Below, one piece after another: positions 1 to 9,344 of a DNA stretch of 62,930 bases. The notes beneath the pieces are model-generated. The model was not told where the DNA came from, made no database searches, and worked only from the letters and a program-made list of their open reading frames with translations. Position numbers and translations under genes: made by a program. Each line of letters starts with the position of its first letter. The stretch's first letter is position 1. Source of the stretch: Allobacillus salarius (lineage in GTDB: Bacteria > Bacillota > Bacilli > Bacillales > Alkalibacillaceae); the NCBI RefSeq assembly GCF_007559425.1, contig NZ_VMHE01000013.1:1-62930 (forward strand), given 5' to 3'.

Positions 1-75
1 AACACAGAAGTTAAGCTCTCTAGCGCCGATGGTAGTTGGGGTTTTTCCCCTGCAAGAGTAGGACGTTGCCGGGCA
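1..75 (+). rRNA. 5S ribosomal RNA, 3' part (cut by the window start)
   Basis: The first 75 bases match the conserved 3' two thirds of bacterial 5S rRNA, including 'agcgccgatggtagt' and 'gagagtagg'-like segments near the end. The 5' part lies outside the window. A tRNA cluster follows about 250 bases downstream, the usual end of a Bacillaceae rrn operon. Confidence 0.93.
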
Positions 76-196
76 ATATACATAGTAAGTCACTTCTTGA
101 TCATCTTAATAGGTGATTAGCTAAAATATAATTGGATTTATATTTTATTTTTTTGTATAATTAATAGCTAGGAAGCAAGTGCAAATTTTTATTCGT

Positions 197-216
197 TTAC
201 TACATTCCAGCGTAGC
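197..216 (+). repeat. Upstream 20-bp copy of the tRNA-Asn 5' end
   Basis: Bases 197-216 are identical to 320-339, which hold the 9 bases before tRNA-Asn and its first 11 bases. The copies lie 123 bp apart in the 5S-tRNA spacer. The segment between them (217-319) is richer in GC than the flanking AT-rich spacer. No tRNA body follows the upstream copy, so it is a fragment and not a gene. It may be the trace of a local duplication or of an insertion. Confidence 0.7.
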
Positions 217-328
217 GAACCGTAAACATCCTGAAGAATCTTCTGAGTAGGTTTGCGAGGAGTGGACACACGACGAGCACTGAGCATATTAAGCGAAGCG
301 TGCACCACACGAGATTTCATTACTACAT

Positions 329-403
329 TCCAGCGTAGCTCAGTGGTAGAGCAGTTGGCTGTTAACCAATTGGTCGCAGGTTCGAATCCTGCCGCTGGAG
401 CCA
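329..403 (+). tRNA. tRNA-Asn (GTT)
   Basis: A full cloverleaf can be drawn. Acceptor strands 329-335 and 393-399 pair along 7 bp, the anticodon loop reads GTT, and the T-loop 'ttcgaat' is present. The 3' CCA is encoded (401-403). It is the first of seven tRNA genes after the 5S gene. Confidence 0.96.
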
Positions 404-405
404 TT

Positions 406-478
406 GCTTCCTTAGCTCAGTCGGTAGAGCGCATCCATGGTAAGGATGAGGTCGCCGGTTCAAGTCCGGCAGGAAGCT
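406..478 (+). tRNA. tRNA-Thr (GGT)
   Basis: The acceptor strands gcttcct/aggaagc (406-412, 471-477) pair, and the anticodon stem catcc/ggatg encloses a loop with GGT. No CCA is encoded. It starts two bases after tRNA-Asn. The anticodon differs from the second tRNA-Thr (TGT) in this cluster. Confidence 0.95.
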
Positions 479-492
479 TTTATGTAGCACAT

Positions 493-564
493 GGCCCGTT
501 GGTCAAGTGGTTAAGACACCGCCCTTTCACGGCGGTAACACGGGTTCGAATCCCGTACGGGTCA
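493..564 (+). tRNA. tRNA-Glu (TTC)
   Basis: Acceptor strands ggcccgt/acgggtc pair with one G-U. The anticodon stem ccgcc/ggcgg encloses a loop with TTC. No CCA is encoded. Confidence 0.95.
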
Positions 565-572
565 TATTTATT

Positions 573-648
573 GGAGGATTAGCTCAGCTGGGAGAGCACC
601 TGCCTTACAAGCAGGGGGTCGCAGGTTCAAGTCCTGCATCCTCCACCA
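573..648 (+). tRNA. tRNA-Val (TAC)
   Basis: Acceptor strands ggaggat/atcctcc pair, the anticodon loop 'cttacaa' carries TAC, and the 3' CCA is encoded. Confidence 0.95.
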
Positions 649-653
649 TATAT

Positions 654-729
<76 letters not shown>

Positions 730-737
730 TTTAAAGC

Positions 738-819
738 GGAGGGGTAGCGAAGTGGCTAAACGCGGCGGACTGTAAATCCGCTCCCTCAGGGTTCGGGAGT
801 TCGAATCTCTCCCCCTCCA
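738..819 (+). tRNA. tRNA-Tyr (GTA)
   Basis: Acceptor strands ggagggg/cccctcc pair. The anticodon loop 'ctgtaaa' gives GTA. The gene is longer (82 bases) because of the long variable arm typical of bacterial tRNA-Tyr. No CCA is encoded. Confidence 0.95.
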
Positions 820-825
820 TTTTAT

Positions 826-897
826 TGGGCTATAGCCAAGCGGTAAGGCAACGGGTTTTGGTCCCGTCATTCCCAGGTTCGAATCCTGGTAGCCCAG
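826..897 (+). tRNA. tRNA-Gln (TTG)
   Basis: Acceptor strands tgggcta/tagccca pair, and the anticodon loop 'ttttggt' carries TTG. No CCA is encoded. It is the last tRNA of the cluster and is followed by a strong terminator. Confidence 0.95.
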
Positions 898-908
898 TGC
901 ATTTAATG

Positions 909-952
909 AAAAGTGCTATTCAGTCAAGGTTCAGACTGAATAGCACTTTTTT
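909..952 (+). terminator. Terminator of the rRNA/tRNA cluster
   Basis: A 17-bp perfect inverted repeat (909-925 with 934-950) with an 8-base loop ends in a T-run, just after tRNA-Gln. Confidence 0.92.
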
Positions 953-1092
953 ATGTGTGTGATTCTAAGGTTTGTAGTAAACCATATTGAGTAGTATTAA
1001 TTGTTTTTTTGAATAAATATTCACCAATTTGTCCAGTTGAACCAAAAGAATAATATGTTTAAAATGATTGCAGCAAGAGGAGGCAAACTCAA

Positions 1093-1992
1093 ATGAAAAA
1101 CGTTGGAATTTTAGGTGTACCAATTACGATAGGACAACCGAATAAAGGTGTCGATCTCGGTCCTGATGCCATTCGGCATGCGGGTTTGTATACAGTGTTA
1201 CAAAACTTGAAAGCGGTTTACCAAGACTACGGTAACGTACAGATTGAAAACAAAGAGTCCCAAACTACAGATCACGTTTCAAATTTGAAAAATCTAGATG
1301 AGATTGCATCTGCTAATGAACTGGCGGCTAATAAGGTTTCAGAAATTATCGAAGACGGTCAGTTTCCACTCATATTAGGTGGGGACCACAGTATGGCAAT
1401 CGGAACAATTGCTGGAGTGCAGAAGCATTATAATAATCTTGGTGTTATTTGGTATGATGCACATGCTGATTTTAATACGGAGGAAACTTCACCTTCAGGA
1501 AATATCCATGGCATGTCACTTGCTGTTAATTTAGGTATGGGACATGAAAAGTTGACTTCAATTTTACAAAACAACCCAAAGATTAAACCTGAAAATGTAA
1601 TTATTATTGGTGCTCGTTCAATCGATTCTGGTGAAAGAGAATTGATTAAAGAAAAAGGAATTAAAGTGTACACAGCACATGAAGTTGAACAACAAGGGAT
1701 TGAATCAATTATAAAGGAAACCTTGAATGACTTATCGACTCGTACAGACGGAATTCATTTGAGCTTCGATGTCGACTCGTTGGATCCAATTTATGTTCCT
1801 GGAACTGGGACACCGGTTGAAGGTGGCTTATCAATAAGAGAATCACATTATGCATTAAGATTGTTGAATGAATCTGAGAAAATCGTTTCAGCGGAATTCG
1901 TTGAAGTGAATCCGTTATTGGACGTTAAAAACCAAACGGCTGAGCGAACGGTTGAACTGATTGGTTCGTTATTAGGTGAAAGATATATATAA
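1093..1992 (+). CDS. rocF: Arginase
   Basis: This enzyme hydrolyses arginine to ornithine and urea, the entry step of arginine catabolism, using a dinuclear Mn2+ centre. The 299-residue length is typical. The three metal-binding motifs are visible: GGDHS (96-100), DAHAD (122-126) and SFDVDSLDP (224-232). A clear ribosome site (aagaggaggc) precedes the ATG. It stands alone between two terminators, ahead of sigW, and I see no -24/-12 SigL promoter of the kind that drives rocF in B. subtilis. Agmatinase and formiminoglutamase share the fold, but overall similarity and length favour arginase. Confidence 0.93.
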   Translation: MKNVGILGVPITIGQPNKGVDLGPDAIRHAGLYTVLQNLKAVYQDYGNVQIENKESQTTDHVSNLKNLDEIASANELAANKVSEIIEDGQFPLILGGDHSMAIGTIAGVQKHYNNLGVIWYDAHADFNTEETSPSGNIHGMSLAVNLGMGHEKLTSILQNNPKIKPENVIIIGARSIDSGERELIKEKGIKVYTAHEVEQQGIESIIKETLNDLSTRTDGIHLSFDVDSLDPIYVPGTGTPVEGGLSIRESHYALRLLNESEKIVSAEFVEVNPLLDVKNQTAERTVELIGSLLGERYI

Positions 1993-2005
1993 TAAACTTT
2001 AAGTT

Positions 2006-2041
2006 AAGGACTACCTGAGTTTGAGCAGGTAGTTCTTTTAT
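2006..2041 (+). terminator. Terminator after rocF
   Basis: The stem aaggactacctg/caggtagttctt with a short loop is followed by T-rich sequence, 14 bases after the stop codon. Confidence 0.85.
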
Positions 2042-2107
2042 TATTCGATGTATTCACAACGCAGTCGGTAGCATGTAAACTTAAATAAGCACATATTTTA
2101 AAGTAAC

Positions 2108-2134
2108 TGAAACTTAAATGATCAGGTAAACGTA
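2108..2134 (+). promoter_or_regulatory. SigW-type promoter of sigW (autoregulation)
   Basis: TGAAAC (2108-2113) and CGTA (2131-2134) lie 17 bases apart, 42 bases before the sigW start. This matches the ECF SigW consensus known from B. subtilis, where sigW reads its own promoter. The match is visible; autoregulation is inferred from it. Confidence 0.85.
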
Positions 2135-2175
2135 TTACTATTATCTAGCCAAAGTGGCGAACAGAGGTTATGTTT

Positions 2176-2754
2176 ATGGAAAATGAAATCAATCAAATCG
2201 TCAAACAGGTGAAAAAGGGGAATAAGGACGCATTTGGGATTATTATCGATACGTATGAAAAGCGGATTTATCAACATTGTTACCGCTTATTAGGTAGCTT
2301 TCATGAGGCTGAGGAAGTAACCCAAGAAGCTTTCGTTAAAGCTTATACAAAAATCCATACATTTAAAAATAAGCAAAGCTTTGCACCGTGGATTTATCGA
2401 ATTGCGACGAACACTGCAGTTGATTGGATGCGAAAGAAAAAGCCGCTATACATACTAGATCAACCAATGGCTGTAGGCGAGAACATAACATATTTAGATC
2501 ACATAGAAAATACATCAGAAACACCGCAAGAGACCGTTGAACAGAAAGAAAATCAGGACGAGATGCAGCAATACTTATTACAGTTACCAAGCAAGTACCG
2601 CGTTGTACTTGTATTGCGTTATATGGATGAATTTTCGTTAAAAGAAATCTCAGAAACGCTTGATTTACCTACAGGAACAATTAAAACTCATTTACACCGG
2701 GGAAGAGAAGCACTACGAAAGTTAATGCATGGACAATCGAAAGGAGGTCAGTGA
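2176..2754 (+). CDS. sigW: ECF RNA polymerase sigma factor SigW
   Basis: SigW directs RNA polymerase to genes for defence against cell-envelope stress and antimicrobial peptides. The 192-residue product has sigma region 2 (about 10-80, including the DAFGIIIDTYEKRIYQ and QEAFVKAYTKI segments) and region 4 with its helix-turn-helix near the C-terminus (LPTGTIKTHLHRGREALRK). The ATG at 2176 is preferred over that at 2170 because the ribosome site agagg is 8 bases away rather than 2. rsiW follows at once, as in B. subtilis, and a TGAAAC/CGTA promoter lies upstream. Confidence 0.94.
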   Translation: MENEINQIVKQVKKGNKDAFGIIIDTYEKRIYQHCYRLLGSFHEAEEVTQEAFVKAYTKIHTFKNKQSFAPWIYRIATNTAVDWMRKKKPLYILDQPMAVGENITYLDHIENTSETPQETVEQKENQDEMQQYLLQLPSKYRVVLVLRYMDEFSLKEISETLDLPTGTIKTHLHRGREALRKLMHGQSKGGQ

Positions 2755-2758
2755 CGAG

Positions 2759-3373
2759 ATGGCTTGTACACATGGATATCAAGAAAAAATCCATCAATAT
2801 ATCGATCAAGAAATGAGCTACAATGAGGAGCTCTCATTGAAAAACCATTTAATGAATTGTGATTTTTGTTTACAACATTTTCGAGAATTGAAAGATGTTG
2901 AAAAACAACTAAAAAACTCACCTGCCGTCTCGCAGCCTTCAACATTCAAACAAGACATTATTGACCGTCTGCCGATAGAATCGAAATCAACGAAATTTGT
3001 CAAAACGATAAAAGAGCACCCTTTGATTACAGCCTGTGCCGTGTTTTTGGTTATGTTAATGACATCGGCTTTCATTGAGTTCCAATCAGATCAAGATGTA
3101 TATGTATCAAGCTATGAAGGAATTCAGGTAGAAGGAAATAGAGTGATTGTGCCAGAAGGTAAAGTAATCCATGGCGATTTGACGATTGAAAATGCAATCG
3201 TTGAAATTAAAGGGCATGTCAATGGAAATGTGACACTTGTAAATAGTGAGCTTGCTCAGGCTAACAATAATATCAGTGGGGAAATCGTACAAGTGAATCG
3301 TTTTTTGAAATGGGCAGCGATCCGTTTTTCGCGGCAAGTCTCTGATTTCTTTCAGCAGTTCAGCTATCAATGA
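2759..3373 (+). CDS. rsiW: Anti-sigma-W factor RsiW
   Basis: This single-pass membrane protein holds SigW inactive until regulated proteolysis frees it. The N-terminal zinc-binding anti-sigma domain carries the H-x3-C-x2-C motif (HLMNCDFC). One transmembrane helix follows (about 92-110, HPLITACAVFLVMLMTSAFI). The extracytoplasmic part resembles the C-terminus of B. subtilis RsiW (VPEGKVIHGDLTIENA). The ATG at 2759 is chosen for its aaggaggt site at 2741-2748. It starts 4 bases after the sigW stop. Confidence 0.93.
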   Translation: MACTHGYQEKIHQYIDQEMSYNEELSLKNHLMNCDFCLQHFRELKDVEKQLKNSPAVSQPSTFKQDIIDRLPIESKSTKFVKTIKEHPLITACAVFLVMLMTSAFIEFQSDQDVYVSSYEGIQVEGNRVIVPEGKVIHGDLTIENAIVEIKGHVNGNVTLVNSELAQANNNISGEIVQVNRFLKWAAIRFSRQVSDFFQQFSYQ

Positions 3374-3392
3374 AACACATAGTAAATATACT

Positions 3393-3434
3393 CAAACGTC
3401 CTTTTTCTTATTTGAAGAAATTGGACGTTTTCAT
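3393..3434 (+). terminator. Terminator after rsiW
   Basis: The inverted repeat aaacgtcc/ggacgttt with A/T-rich extensions is followed by T-rich sequence, about 20 bases after rsiW. Confidence 0.75.
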
Positions 3435-3473
3435 ATTTATTCTAACGGAAAATGTAAATGAGGGATATAGTTA

Positions 3474-3482
3474 TGCTATAAT
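3474..3482 (+). promoter_or_regulatory. Extended -10 promoter of the cdaA-cdaR-glmM operon
   Basis: TGCTATAAT is an extended -10 element (TGN plus a perfect TATAAT), 54 bases before cdaA. No good -35 is visible, which fits an extended -10 promoter. Confidence 0.6.
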
Positions 3483-3535
3483 AAAGGGTACATTTGAGAG
3501 AACGGTAAACTGATATTGATGAAGGAAGTGTGGGC

Positions 3536-4357
3536 ATGAGCTGGGAAGAATTTAACCTCCTCGATATTTTGCGAATCGTTGTGGACATTGCCCTCGTTTG
3601 GTTTGTTATCTATAAATTATTTTCCGTGATTCGTGGAACGAAAGCGGTTCAATTATTACAAGGGATATTCGTCATATTAGCCATTTGGTTGTTGAGTTCA
3701 TTTTTCGAACTCCAAACCGTACAATGGTTAGTCTACCAAGCGATTGATTGGGGTTTCTTAGCAGTCATTATTTTATTTCAGCCAGAAATCCGGCGAGCTT
3801 TGGAACAATTGGGAAGAGGAAGTTTGTTTTCTCGATATTCGCAATCCGAGGAAAAAAAGATTCAAGATTCAATTGAAGCAATTATTAAATCCTGTAATTA
3901 TATGAGTAAAAGACGAATTGGCGCATTAATGTCTATTGAGCGTGAGACGGGCTTGAATGATTATATTGAAACGGGAATTCCAGTAGGCGGTAAGCTGACG
4001 AGTGAACTGCTGACCAATATTTTTATTCCCAATGCACCGTTACATGATGGAGCTGTCGTTATTCGAAATGATGAAATCGTCGCCGCTGCATGTTATTTAC
4101 CATTAAGTGAAAGTCCATTCATTTCTAAAGAATTAGGTACGAGGCATAGAGCGGCAATGGGGATAAGTGAAGTGACCGACGCCTTAACGATTATTGTATC
4201 TGAAGAGACAGGTCATATTTCTTGCTCAAAAAATGGCGAGCTTCACCGCCAATTGGATGAAGAAAAATTACGTAAGATTCTTGTGAAAGAGCTGAATGTG
4301 TTGGAAAACTCCTCAACATCCAAGTCGTGGAACTGGAGGGGGAAATCAAATGGATAA
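3536..4357 (+). CDS. cdaA: Diadenylate cyclase CdaA (c-di-AMP synthase)
   Basis: CdaA joins two ATP molecules into cyclic di-AMP, the essential second messenger for potassium and cell-wall homeostasis. Three N-terminal transmembrane helices (roughly 10-30, 38-57, 66-82) precede the DAC domain, which shows the catalytic DGA (171-173) and RHR (203-205) motifs. The 273 residues match the B. subtilis protein. The ATG at 3536 is preferred over an upstream GTG (3530) because of the gaaggaag site. It overlaps cdaR by 8 bases, and glmM follows. These three form the conserved cdaA-cdaR-glmM operon, whose products interact. Confidence 0.96.
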   Translation: MSWEEFNLLDILRIVVDIALVWFVIYKLFSVIRGTKAVQLLQGIFVILAIWLLSSFFELQTVQWLVYQAIDWGFLAVIILFQPEIRRALEQLGRGSLFSRYSQSEEKKIQDSIEAIIKSCNYMSKRRIGALMSIERETGLNDYIETGIPVGGKLTSELLTNIFIPNAPLHDGAVVIRNDEIVAAACYLPLSESPFISKELGTRHRAAMGISEVTDALTIIVSEETGHISCSKNGELHRQLDEEKLRKILVKELNVLENSSTSKSWNWRGKSNG

Positions 4358-5591
4358 ATGGTTGAAAAGCCCATGGTTTACAAGAGTTGTTTCACTGTTT
4401 TTAGCCATCTTGTTATACGTTACTGTAGCGATTGATGAAGCGAATTCACAAACGCCAAGTAACACGCTTTTACCTTCTTCTTCAACCGATGTGACAACAA
4501 TCAATGATATCCCATTGCAAGTATCAATGGATGACGAGCGATACGTTGTACGGGGTGTCCCTGAAACGGTTGATATTTCAATAGAAGGTCCGAAAAGTGT
4601 CGTCATGCAAACAGCGAGACAGCGAGACTTTGATGTTTATATTGATTTGAATGAATATGAAGCAGGTGTACATAATGTCGACCTGCAGCATAATGGGTTG
4701 TCGAATCAGTTAACTGTTTACCTCGAACCAGAAACTGTAGAGGTCATTTTAGAAGAACGAGCAACGGAGACCTTTCCATTGGAAAAAGAATATATCGGTC
4801 AAGGAGACGCTGATATAACAGAAGTGTTTGCCGAAGAGCCGACAATTGATCCGAAGGAAGTCGAGGTTACGGGGTCAAAATCGGAAATAGATAAAATCGC
4901 AACTGTACGAGCGTTAATTAACTTTAATGAGCTAGAGACGGAAGGTGAAGTGACGAACATTCCGATTCGTGTCTACGATAATCAAGGTAATGAACTGAAT
5001 GTATTTGTGACACCGTCAAATGCATCCGTCAAAGCAGATGTATCCGTGCGTGACCGCCGTTATCCAATCCAATATGAAAAAGTCGGAGAATTGGATGATA
5101 GCCTCGTGCTAGAGTCAATTAATATTCAGCCAATTTCAGCAACGCTGCATGCAAAAGAAGAACGATTAGATCAAATAAGCGCATTGGAGCCATTGGAAAT
5201 AAATTTATCTGAGATTACCGAATCGACTACGATTGAAATGGATGTTCCTAGACCATCCGATACGACGAAAATTGAGCCGGAAACTGTTGAAGTTGAAATT
5301 AACGTATCTGAAGCACAAGAAAAAGTATTTGAAGAGATGGAAATTGAAATTGAAGAAGCACCAGAAGATGCAACAATTACATTTGTTGATCGCGATGAGC
5401 CAGTTATTGATATAACAGCGATTGGTACGAAAGAAGACTTGGAAAAATTAGAGCGAAAAGATGTACGAGCTTGGATCAACGTCAGTGAGTATGTCGAAGG
5501 CGAAGTATTTGCAGAAATAAAGGTAGAAGGACCTGAAAACATTCGTCTACGCACTGAAGAAGAAAGAATACGTATACAAATCGAACAATAG
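4350..5591 (+). CDS. cdaR: CdaA regulatory protein CdaR (YbbR-domain protein)
   Basis: CdaR is anchored outside the membrane and modulates CdaA. An N-terminal helix (about 11-27, [16 protein letters not shown]) is followed by a run of YbbR domains rich in acidic residues, visible as repeated E/T/V-rich segments. The 413 residues are somewhat shorter than B. subtilis CdaR (483). The ATG at 4350 follows a strong ggaggggg site inside the end of cdaA, so translation is probably coupled. Confidence 0.93.
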   Translation: MDKWLKSPWFTRVVSLFLAILLYVTVAIDEANSQTPSNTLLPSSSTDVTTINDIPLQVSMDDERYVVRGVPETVDISIEGPKSVVMQTARQRDFDVYIDLNEYEAGVHNVDLQHNGLSNQLTVYLEPETVEVILEERATETFPLEKEYIGQGDADITEVFAEEPTIDPKEVEVTGSKSEIDKIATVRALINFNELETEGEVTNIPIRVYDNQGNELNVFVTPSNASVKADVSVRDRRYPIQYEKVGELDDSLVLESINIQPISATLHAKEERLDQISALEPLEINLSEITESTTIEMDVPRPSDTTKIEPETVEVEINVSEAQEKVFEEMEIEIEEAPEDATITFVDRDEPVIDITAIGTKEDLEKLERKDVRAWINVSEYVEGEVFAEIKVEGPENIRLRTEEERIRIQIEQ

Positions 5592-5613
5592 TTCAGATGA
5601 AGGAGTGAACAAT

Positions 5614-6960
5614 ATGGGAAAGTATTTTGGTACGGATGGAGTTAGAGGAGTAGCAAACAAAGATTTAACACCAGAACTGGCCTTTAAGTTAGGTCGTTAT
5701 GGCGCTCATATATTAACAAAGGATGCGACAGAAAAACCGCGTATTTTAGTAGGGAAAGATACACGAATTTCAGGTGAAATGCTTGAGAGTGCACTGATTG
5801 CTGGAATCCTGTCAGCAGGTGTAGACGTCATGCGCTTAGGTGTCATCTCTACACCAGGAGTTGCTTATTTAACAAAAGCTTCTGGAGCGCAAGCTGGGGT
5901 TATGATCTCTGCATCGCATAACCCAGTTGAAGACAATGGAATTAAGTTCTTTGGAGCAAGCGGATATAAATTAAGTGATGAAAACGAAGAGGCTATTGAA
6001 CAATTAATTGACGGAGAGGACGAGCTTGAACGTCCAGTTGCTGGTGACGTCGGTCAAATTATTGATTATTTTGAAGGCGCCCAGAAATATATCCAGCATT
6101 TGAAGGATACAGTTGATGTTGATTTTGATGGTATCAAAGTAGTACTAGACTGTGCGCACGGTGCTACTTCATGGATTGCCTCCCACTTATTCGGCGATCT
6201 TGAAGCGGATATCCAATCGATCGGTGCAGCACCTAATGGTTTGAACATTAATGATGGATATGGTTCAACGAGTCCTGAAAACTTACAGAAAGCCGTACTT
6301 GATCAAGGTGCAGATATCGGACTTGCTTTTGACGGTGATGGTGACCGGTTGATTGCTGTCGATGAAAAAGGAAATATTATTGATGGTGACCGTATTATGT
6401 ACATTTGCGGGAAACATATGAAAGAAAAAGGTCAATTGAAAAACGACACGGTTGTAACGACAATTATGAGTAATATTGGGCTATACCGTGCATTTGATGA
6501 AGTCGGCATTACATCGGATAAAACAGCTGTCGGCGACCGCTATGTCATGGAAGAAATGGTGAAACAAGGCCATAACTTTGGTGGGGAACAATCCGGACAC
6601 CTTATCTTCCTAGACCATAATACGACTGGTGATGGCATGCTATCAGGACTACAATTGATCAATGTCATGGTCGAAAAAGAGAAATCACTATCCGAGTTGG
6701 CTAGTGAAATTGAAATTTTTCCACAGGTTTTGAAAAACGTTCGCGTATTGGACAAAAACGAAGTACTGACGAGTAACGTCATTCAAGAAGAGATTGATCG
6801 CGTTGAAGAAGAGCTTGGCGATAAAGGCCGAGTACTTGTCCGCCCTTCTGGCACTGAGCCTGTCGTTCGTGTGATGGCAGAAGCACCAACGAAAGAAGAG
6901 TGTGAAAAAGCAGTCGATCAAGTTGTCGAGGTAATCGAGAAAACGTTTGGCCTGAAATAA
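5614..6960 (+). CDS. glmM: Phosphoglucosamine mutase
   Basis: GlmM converts glucosamine-6-phosphate to glucosamine-1-phosphate on the route to UDP-GlcNAc and peptidoglycan. The phosphoserine loop SASHNP (catalytic Ser near 101), the metal-binding DGDGDR loop (about 240) and the C-terminal phosphate-binding [12 protein letters not shown] are all present. The 448 residues are the usual length. The start at 5614 follows gaaggag with 8 bases of spacing. It is the last gene of the cda operon and is followed by a terminator, then glmS, the enzyme that makes its substrate. Confidence 0.96.
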   Translation: MGKYFGTDGVRGVANKDLTPELAFKLGRYGAHILTKDATEKPRILVGKDTRISGEMLESALIAGILSAGVDVMRLGVISTPGVAYLTKASGAQAGVMISASHNPVEDNGIKFFGASGYKLSDENEEAIEQLIDGEDELERPVAGDVGQIIDYFEGAQKYIQHLKDTVDVDFDGIKVVLDCAHGATSWIASHLFGDLEADIQSIGAAPNGLNINDGYGSTSPENLQKAVLDQGADIGLAFDGDGDRLIAVDEKGNIIDGDRIMYICGKHMKEKGQLKNDTVVTTIMSNIGLYRAFDEVGITSDKTAVGDRYVMEEMVKQGHNFGGEQSGHLIFLDHNTTGDGMLSGLQLINVMVEKEKSLSELASEIEIFPQVLKNVRVLDKNEVLTSNVIQEEIDRVEEELGDKGRVLVRPSGTEPVVRVMAEAPTKEECEKAVDQVVEVIEKTFGLK

Positions 6961-6971
6961 CATAGGTTATA

Positions 6972-7007
6972 AGAGAGTGTAGAGTTAAAAACTCTATACT
7001 CTTTTTT
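6972..7007 (+). terminator. Terminator after glmM
   Basis: The hairpin agagagtgtagagtt/actctatactct with an AAAA loop is followed by six T, 12 bases after the glmM stop. Confidence 0.9.
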
Positions 7008-7016
7008 AACTTTCTG

Positions 7017-7045
7017 TTGACGAATCGGTTGAATGTCTTTAAACT
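7017..7045 (+). promoter_or_regulatory. Candidate SigA promoter of glmS
   Basis: TTGACG (7017-7022) and TAAACT (7040-7045) are 17 bases apart. Transcription would begin about 50 bases before the ribozyme cleavage site. The -10 is imperfect (four of six). Confidence 0.5.
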
Positions 7046-7104
7046 GATAACGTTACACTTATTTGGAAAAAGCAAGGAGGATAGAAGAAACAGTTATATG
7101 TAAA

Positions 7105-7260
7105 GCGCCTGGACTATTTTCTGTACGGTAAAGAAGATAGTTGACGAGGAGGAGGTTAATCGATGTCTTCGGCGGATGCCTCCCGGTTGCCCATCTCAAC
7201 TGCTATGTTTGTGGTTAAAACATGAAGGTGACTTCATGTACAAAGCTGCAAACCAGATGG
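7105..7260 (+). promoter_or_regulatory. glmS ribozyme (glucosamine-6-phosphate-sensing)
   Basis: The glmS leader has the conserved ribozyme core: aAGCGCC (cleavage expected between 7104 and 7105), GTTGACGAGGAGGAGGTTAA, TCGGCGGATGCCTCCCGGTTG and AAGGTGACTTC, in the order known from B. subtilis. With glucosamine-6-phosphate bound it cleaves its own mRNA, which is then degraded, so GlmS product limits glmS expression. The P1 and pseudoknot strands are recognisable but I have not folded it computationally. Confidence 0.95.
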
Positions 7261-7273
7261 ACATAACAAACAC

Positions 7274-7327
7274 GAGAAAGGGGCAAACGAATGCCCCGCA
7301 TAAAAGGATATTTGTTTGCCTCTTTCC
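7274..7327 (+). promoter_or_regulatory. Second leader hairpin before the glmS ribosome site
   Basis: The strands aaaggggcaaac and gtttgcctcttt form a 12-bp stem around a loop that contains gcccc. A smaller alternative stem ggggc/gcccc is possible. There is no T-run; the strong ribosome site (ggaggt, 7331) follows 4 bases later. It may shield or insulate the initiation region after ribozyme cleavage. Confidence 0.5.
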
Positions 7328-7343
7328 ATTGGAGGTAAATAGT

Positions 7344-9146
7344 ATGTGCGGAATTGTTGGATATATCGGGGAAAATGATGCAAAAGGAATTTTATTGAAT
7401 GGCTTAGAAAAACTTGAATATCGGGGGTATGATTCAGCTGGTATTGCTGTTCAATCGACTAACGATCTCAAGCTTTTCAAAGTTAAAGGCCGTATCGCTA
7501 CGTTACGTGAAGCGGTTGATGAAAACACAGAAGCTACAGTGGGAATTGGACACACACGTTGGGCGACTCATGGCCAACCGAATGAAACAAATGCTCACCC
7601 ACATATGAGCCAGTCAGGACGTTATACTCTCGTTCATAATGGGGTAATTGAAAACTATCACGAATTGAAAAACGAATATTTAACTGATGTTGAATTTGTC
7701 AGTGAAACAGATACAGAAGTCATCGTTCAACTAGTGGACCAGTTTGCCAAAGAAACAGGTTCAACGATGAATGCTTTTCGGAAAACAATTGACTTATTGG
7801 AAGGCTCTTACGCCATTGCATTATTGGATCAACAAGATGAGGAAACGATTTTTGTCGCTAAAAATAAAAGCCCACTTCTCGTAGGTAGAGGGGAAGGATT
7901 CAATGTTGTTTCCAGTGACTCAATGGCGATGCTTCAAGTGACAGATCGATTTGTCGAGTTGATGGATGAAGAGATTGTCCTTGTTCAAAAAGACCAAGTG
8001 ACGATTCAACAACTTGATGGTACAGAAGTGGCACGAGAATCATTCGAAGTTGACATGAATATAGATGATATCGAAAAAGGAACGTATCCACATTTCATGC
8101 TAAAGGAAATTGACGAACAACCTTTTGTCATGCGGAAAATCATCCAAGAATATCAGAATGAGTCCGATCAAATTAAACTGGATGAAGGTGTCCGAGATGC
8201 GATGAAGGATTGCGATCGTGTCTATATTATCGCAGCAGGAACAAGCTACCATGCTGGATTGATTGGTAAGGAATTACTTGAAACAGTAGCTGAAGTGCCA
8301 ACAGAGGTTCATATTGCCAGTGAATTTTCATATAACATGCCATTGCTGTCTAAAAAACCATTGTTTATTTTTATCTCACAAAGCGGAGAAACAGCTGATC
8401 TACGTGCTGTATTAGTGGAAATTAAGAAAATGGGACACCCATCGATTACGATAACGAATGTTCCAGGATCTACCCTTTCTCGTGAAGCAACACACACACT
8501 ACACTTGCACGCAGGCCCTGAGATTGCTGTAGCTTCTACAAAAGCTTATACAGCTCAATTAGCTGTTTTAACGATTCTTGCGGTAGATACAGCGCAAGCA
8601 AAAGATTTGGAGTTAGACTTCGATCCATTAAAAGAATTAGCTATAGTCGGAAATGCGATGGAAGCCCTATGCGACCAAAAAGATCGGTTCGAAAAAATTG
8701 CGTATCAATACTTGTACACAACACGGAACTGTTTTTTTATCGGCCGCGGAATGGACTATCACGTAGCCCTTGAAGGAGCATTAAAGCTAAAAGAAATCTC
8801 TTATATCCAAGCAGAAGGATTTGCTGGAGGAGAACTGAAACATGGTACCATCGCTTTAATCGAAGAAGGCACACCAGTCATCGCATTATCTACCCAAGAA
8901 CATGTGAACAACTTGATTCGCAGCAATGTTCAGGAAGTAGAAGCACGTGGTGCGAATGTGTGCATGGTGACGAGAGAAGGATTAGAACGACCAGAAGACG
9001 ATGTCATCATTCAAGATGTTCATCCGTTGCTTGCCCCACTCGTTAGCGTCTTGCCACTTCAGTTAATGGCTTATTATGCAGCATTGCATCGAGATTGTGA
9101 TGTTGATAAACCGAGGAATTTGGCCAAGAGCGTGACGGTGGAATAG
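7344..9146 (+). CDS. glmS: Glutamine-fructose-6-phosphate aminotransferase (isomerising)
   Basis: GlmS makes glucosamine-6-phosphate from fructose-6-phosphate and glutamine, the first step of amino-sugar synthesis. The product starts MCGIVGYIG, so the nucleophilic Cys becomes N-terminal after Met removal. The glutaminase domain (about 1-240) is followed by two SIS sugar-isomerase domains ([19 protein letters not shown]) and the C-terminal [12 protein letters not shown]. The 600 residues are standard. Longer upstream starts are rejected because they run through the ribozyme and because the N-terminal Cys is required. Confidence 0.97.
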   Translation: MCGIVGYIGENDAKGILLNGLEKLEYRGYDSAGIAVQSTNDLKLFKVKGRIATLREAVDENTEATVGIGHTRWATHGQPNETNAHPHMSQSGRYTLVHNGVIENYHELKNEYLTDVEFVSETDTEVIVQLVDQFAKETGSTMNAFRKTIDLLEGSYAIALLDQQDEETIFVAKNKSPLLVGRGEGFNVVSSDSMAMLQVTDRFVELMDEEIVLVQKDQVTIQQLDGTEVARESFEVDMNIDDIEKGTYPHFMLKEIDEQPFVMRKIIQEYQNESDQIKLDEGVRDAMKDCDRVYIIAAGTSYHAGLIGKELLETVAEVPTEVHIASEFSYNMPLLSKKPLFIFISQSGETADLRAVLVEIKKMGHPSITITNVPGSTLSREATHTLHLHAGPEIAVASTKAYTAQLAVLTILAVDTAQAKDLELDFDPLKELAIVGNAMEALCDQKDRFEKIAYQYLYTTRNCFFIGRGMDYHVALEGALKLKEISYIQAEGFAGGELKHGTIALIEEGTPVIALSTQEHVNNLIRSNVQEVEARGANVCMVTREGLERPEDDVIIQDVHPLLAPLVSVLPLQLMAYYAALHRDCDVDKPRNLAKSVTVE

Positions 9147-9269
9147 TTAAATAGGGAAGGATAAGCGAGTTCTGTCCCCCACGTAGCCTTCTTACAAACT
9201 CTAAGGAAGTTTTACAAGGAAGGGAAAGTGGAGGCAGGTGTAAATCGGAATTTATGTAATACTCCAATC

Positions 9270-9315
9270 AGAATCGGGAGCGTACCATTGGTATGTCTTC
9301 TCGGTTCTTTTTTTA
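9270..9315 (+). terminator. Terminator after glmS
   Basis: An imperfect stem (agaatcgggag-cgtacc with ggtatg-tcttctcggttct) with loop ATTG is followed by seven T. Confidence 0.8.
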
Positions 9316-9344
9316 TGGAGAATACTGAATTTGTGTGTGGTTTA

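Noticed and set aside
1000..1092. SigL (-24/-12) promoter for rocF
   Set aside because: No TGGCAC-N5-TTGCA pattern is present in the rocF upstream region.
7176..7343. N-terminal extension of GlmS by 56 residues
   Set aside because: It would translate part of the glmS ribozyme and place residues before the Cys that must be N-terminal. It has no ribosome site.
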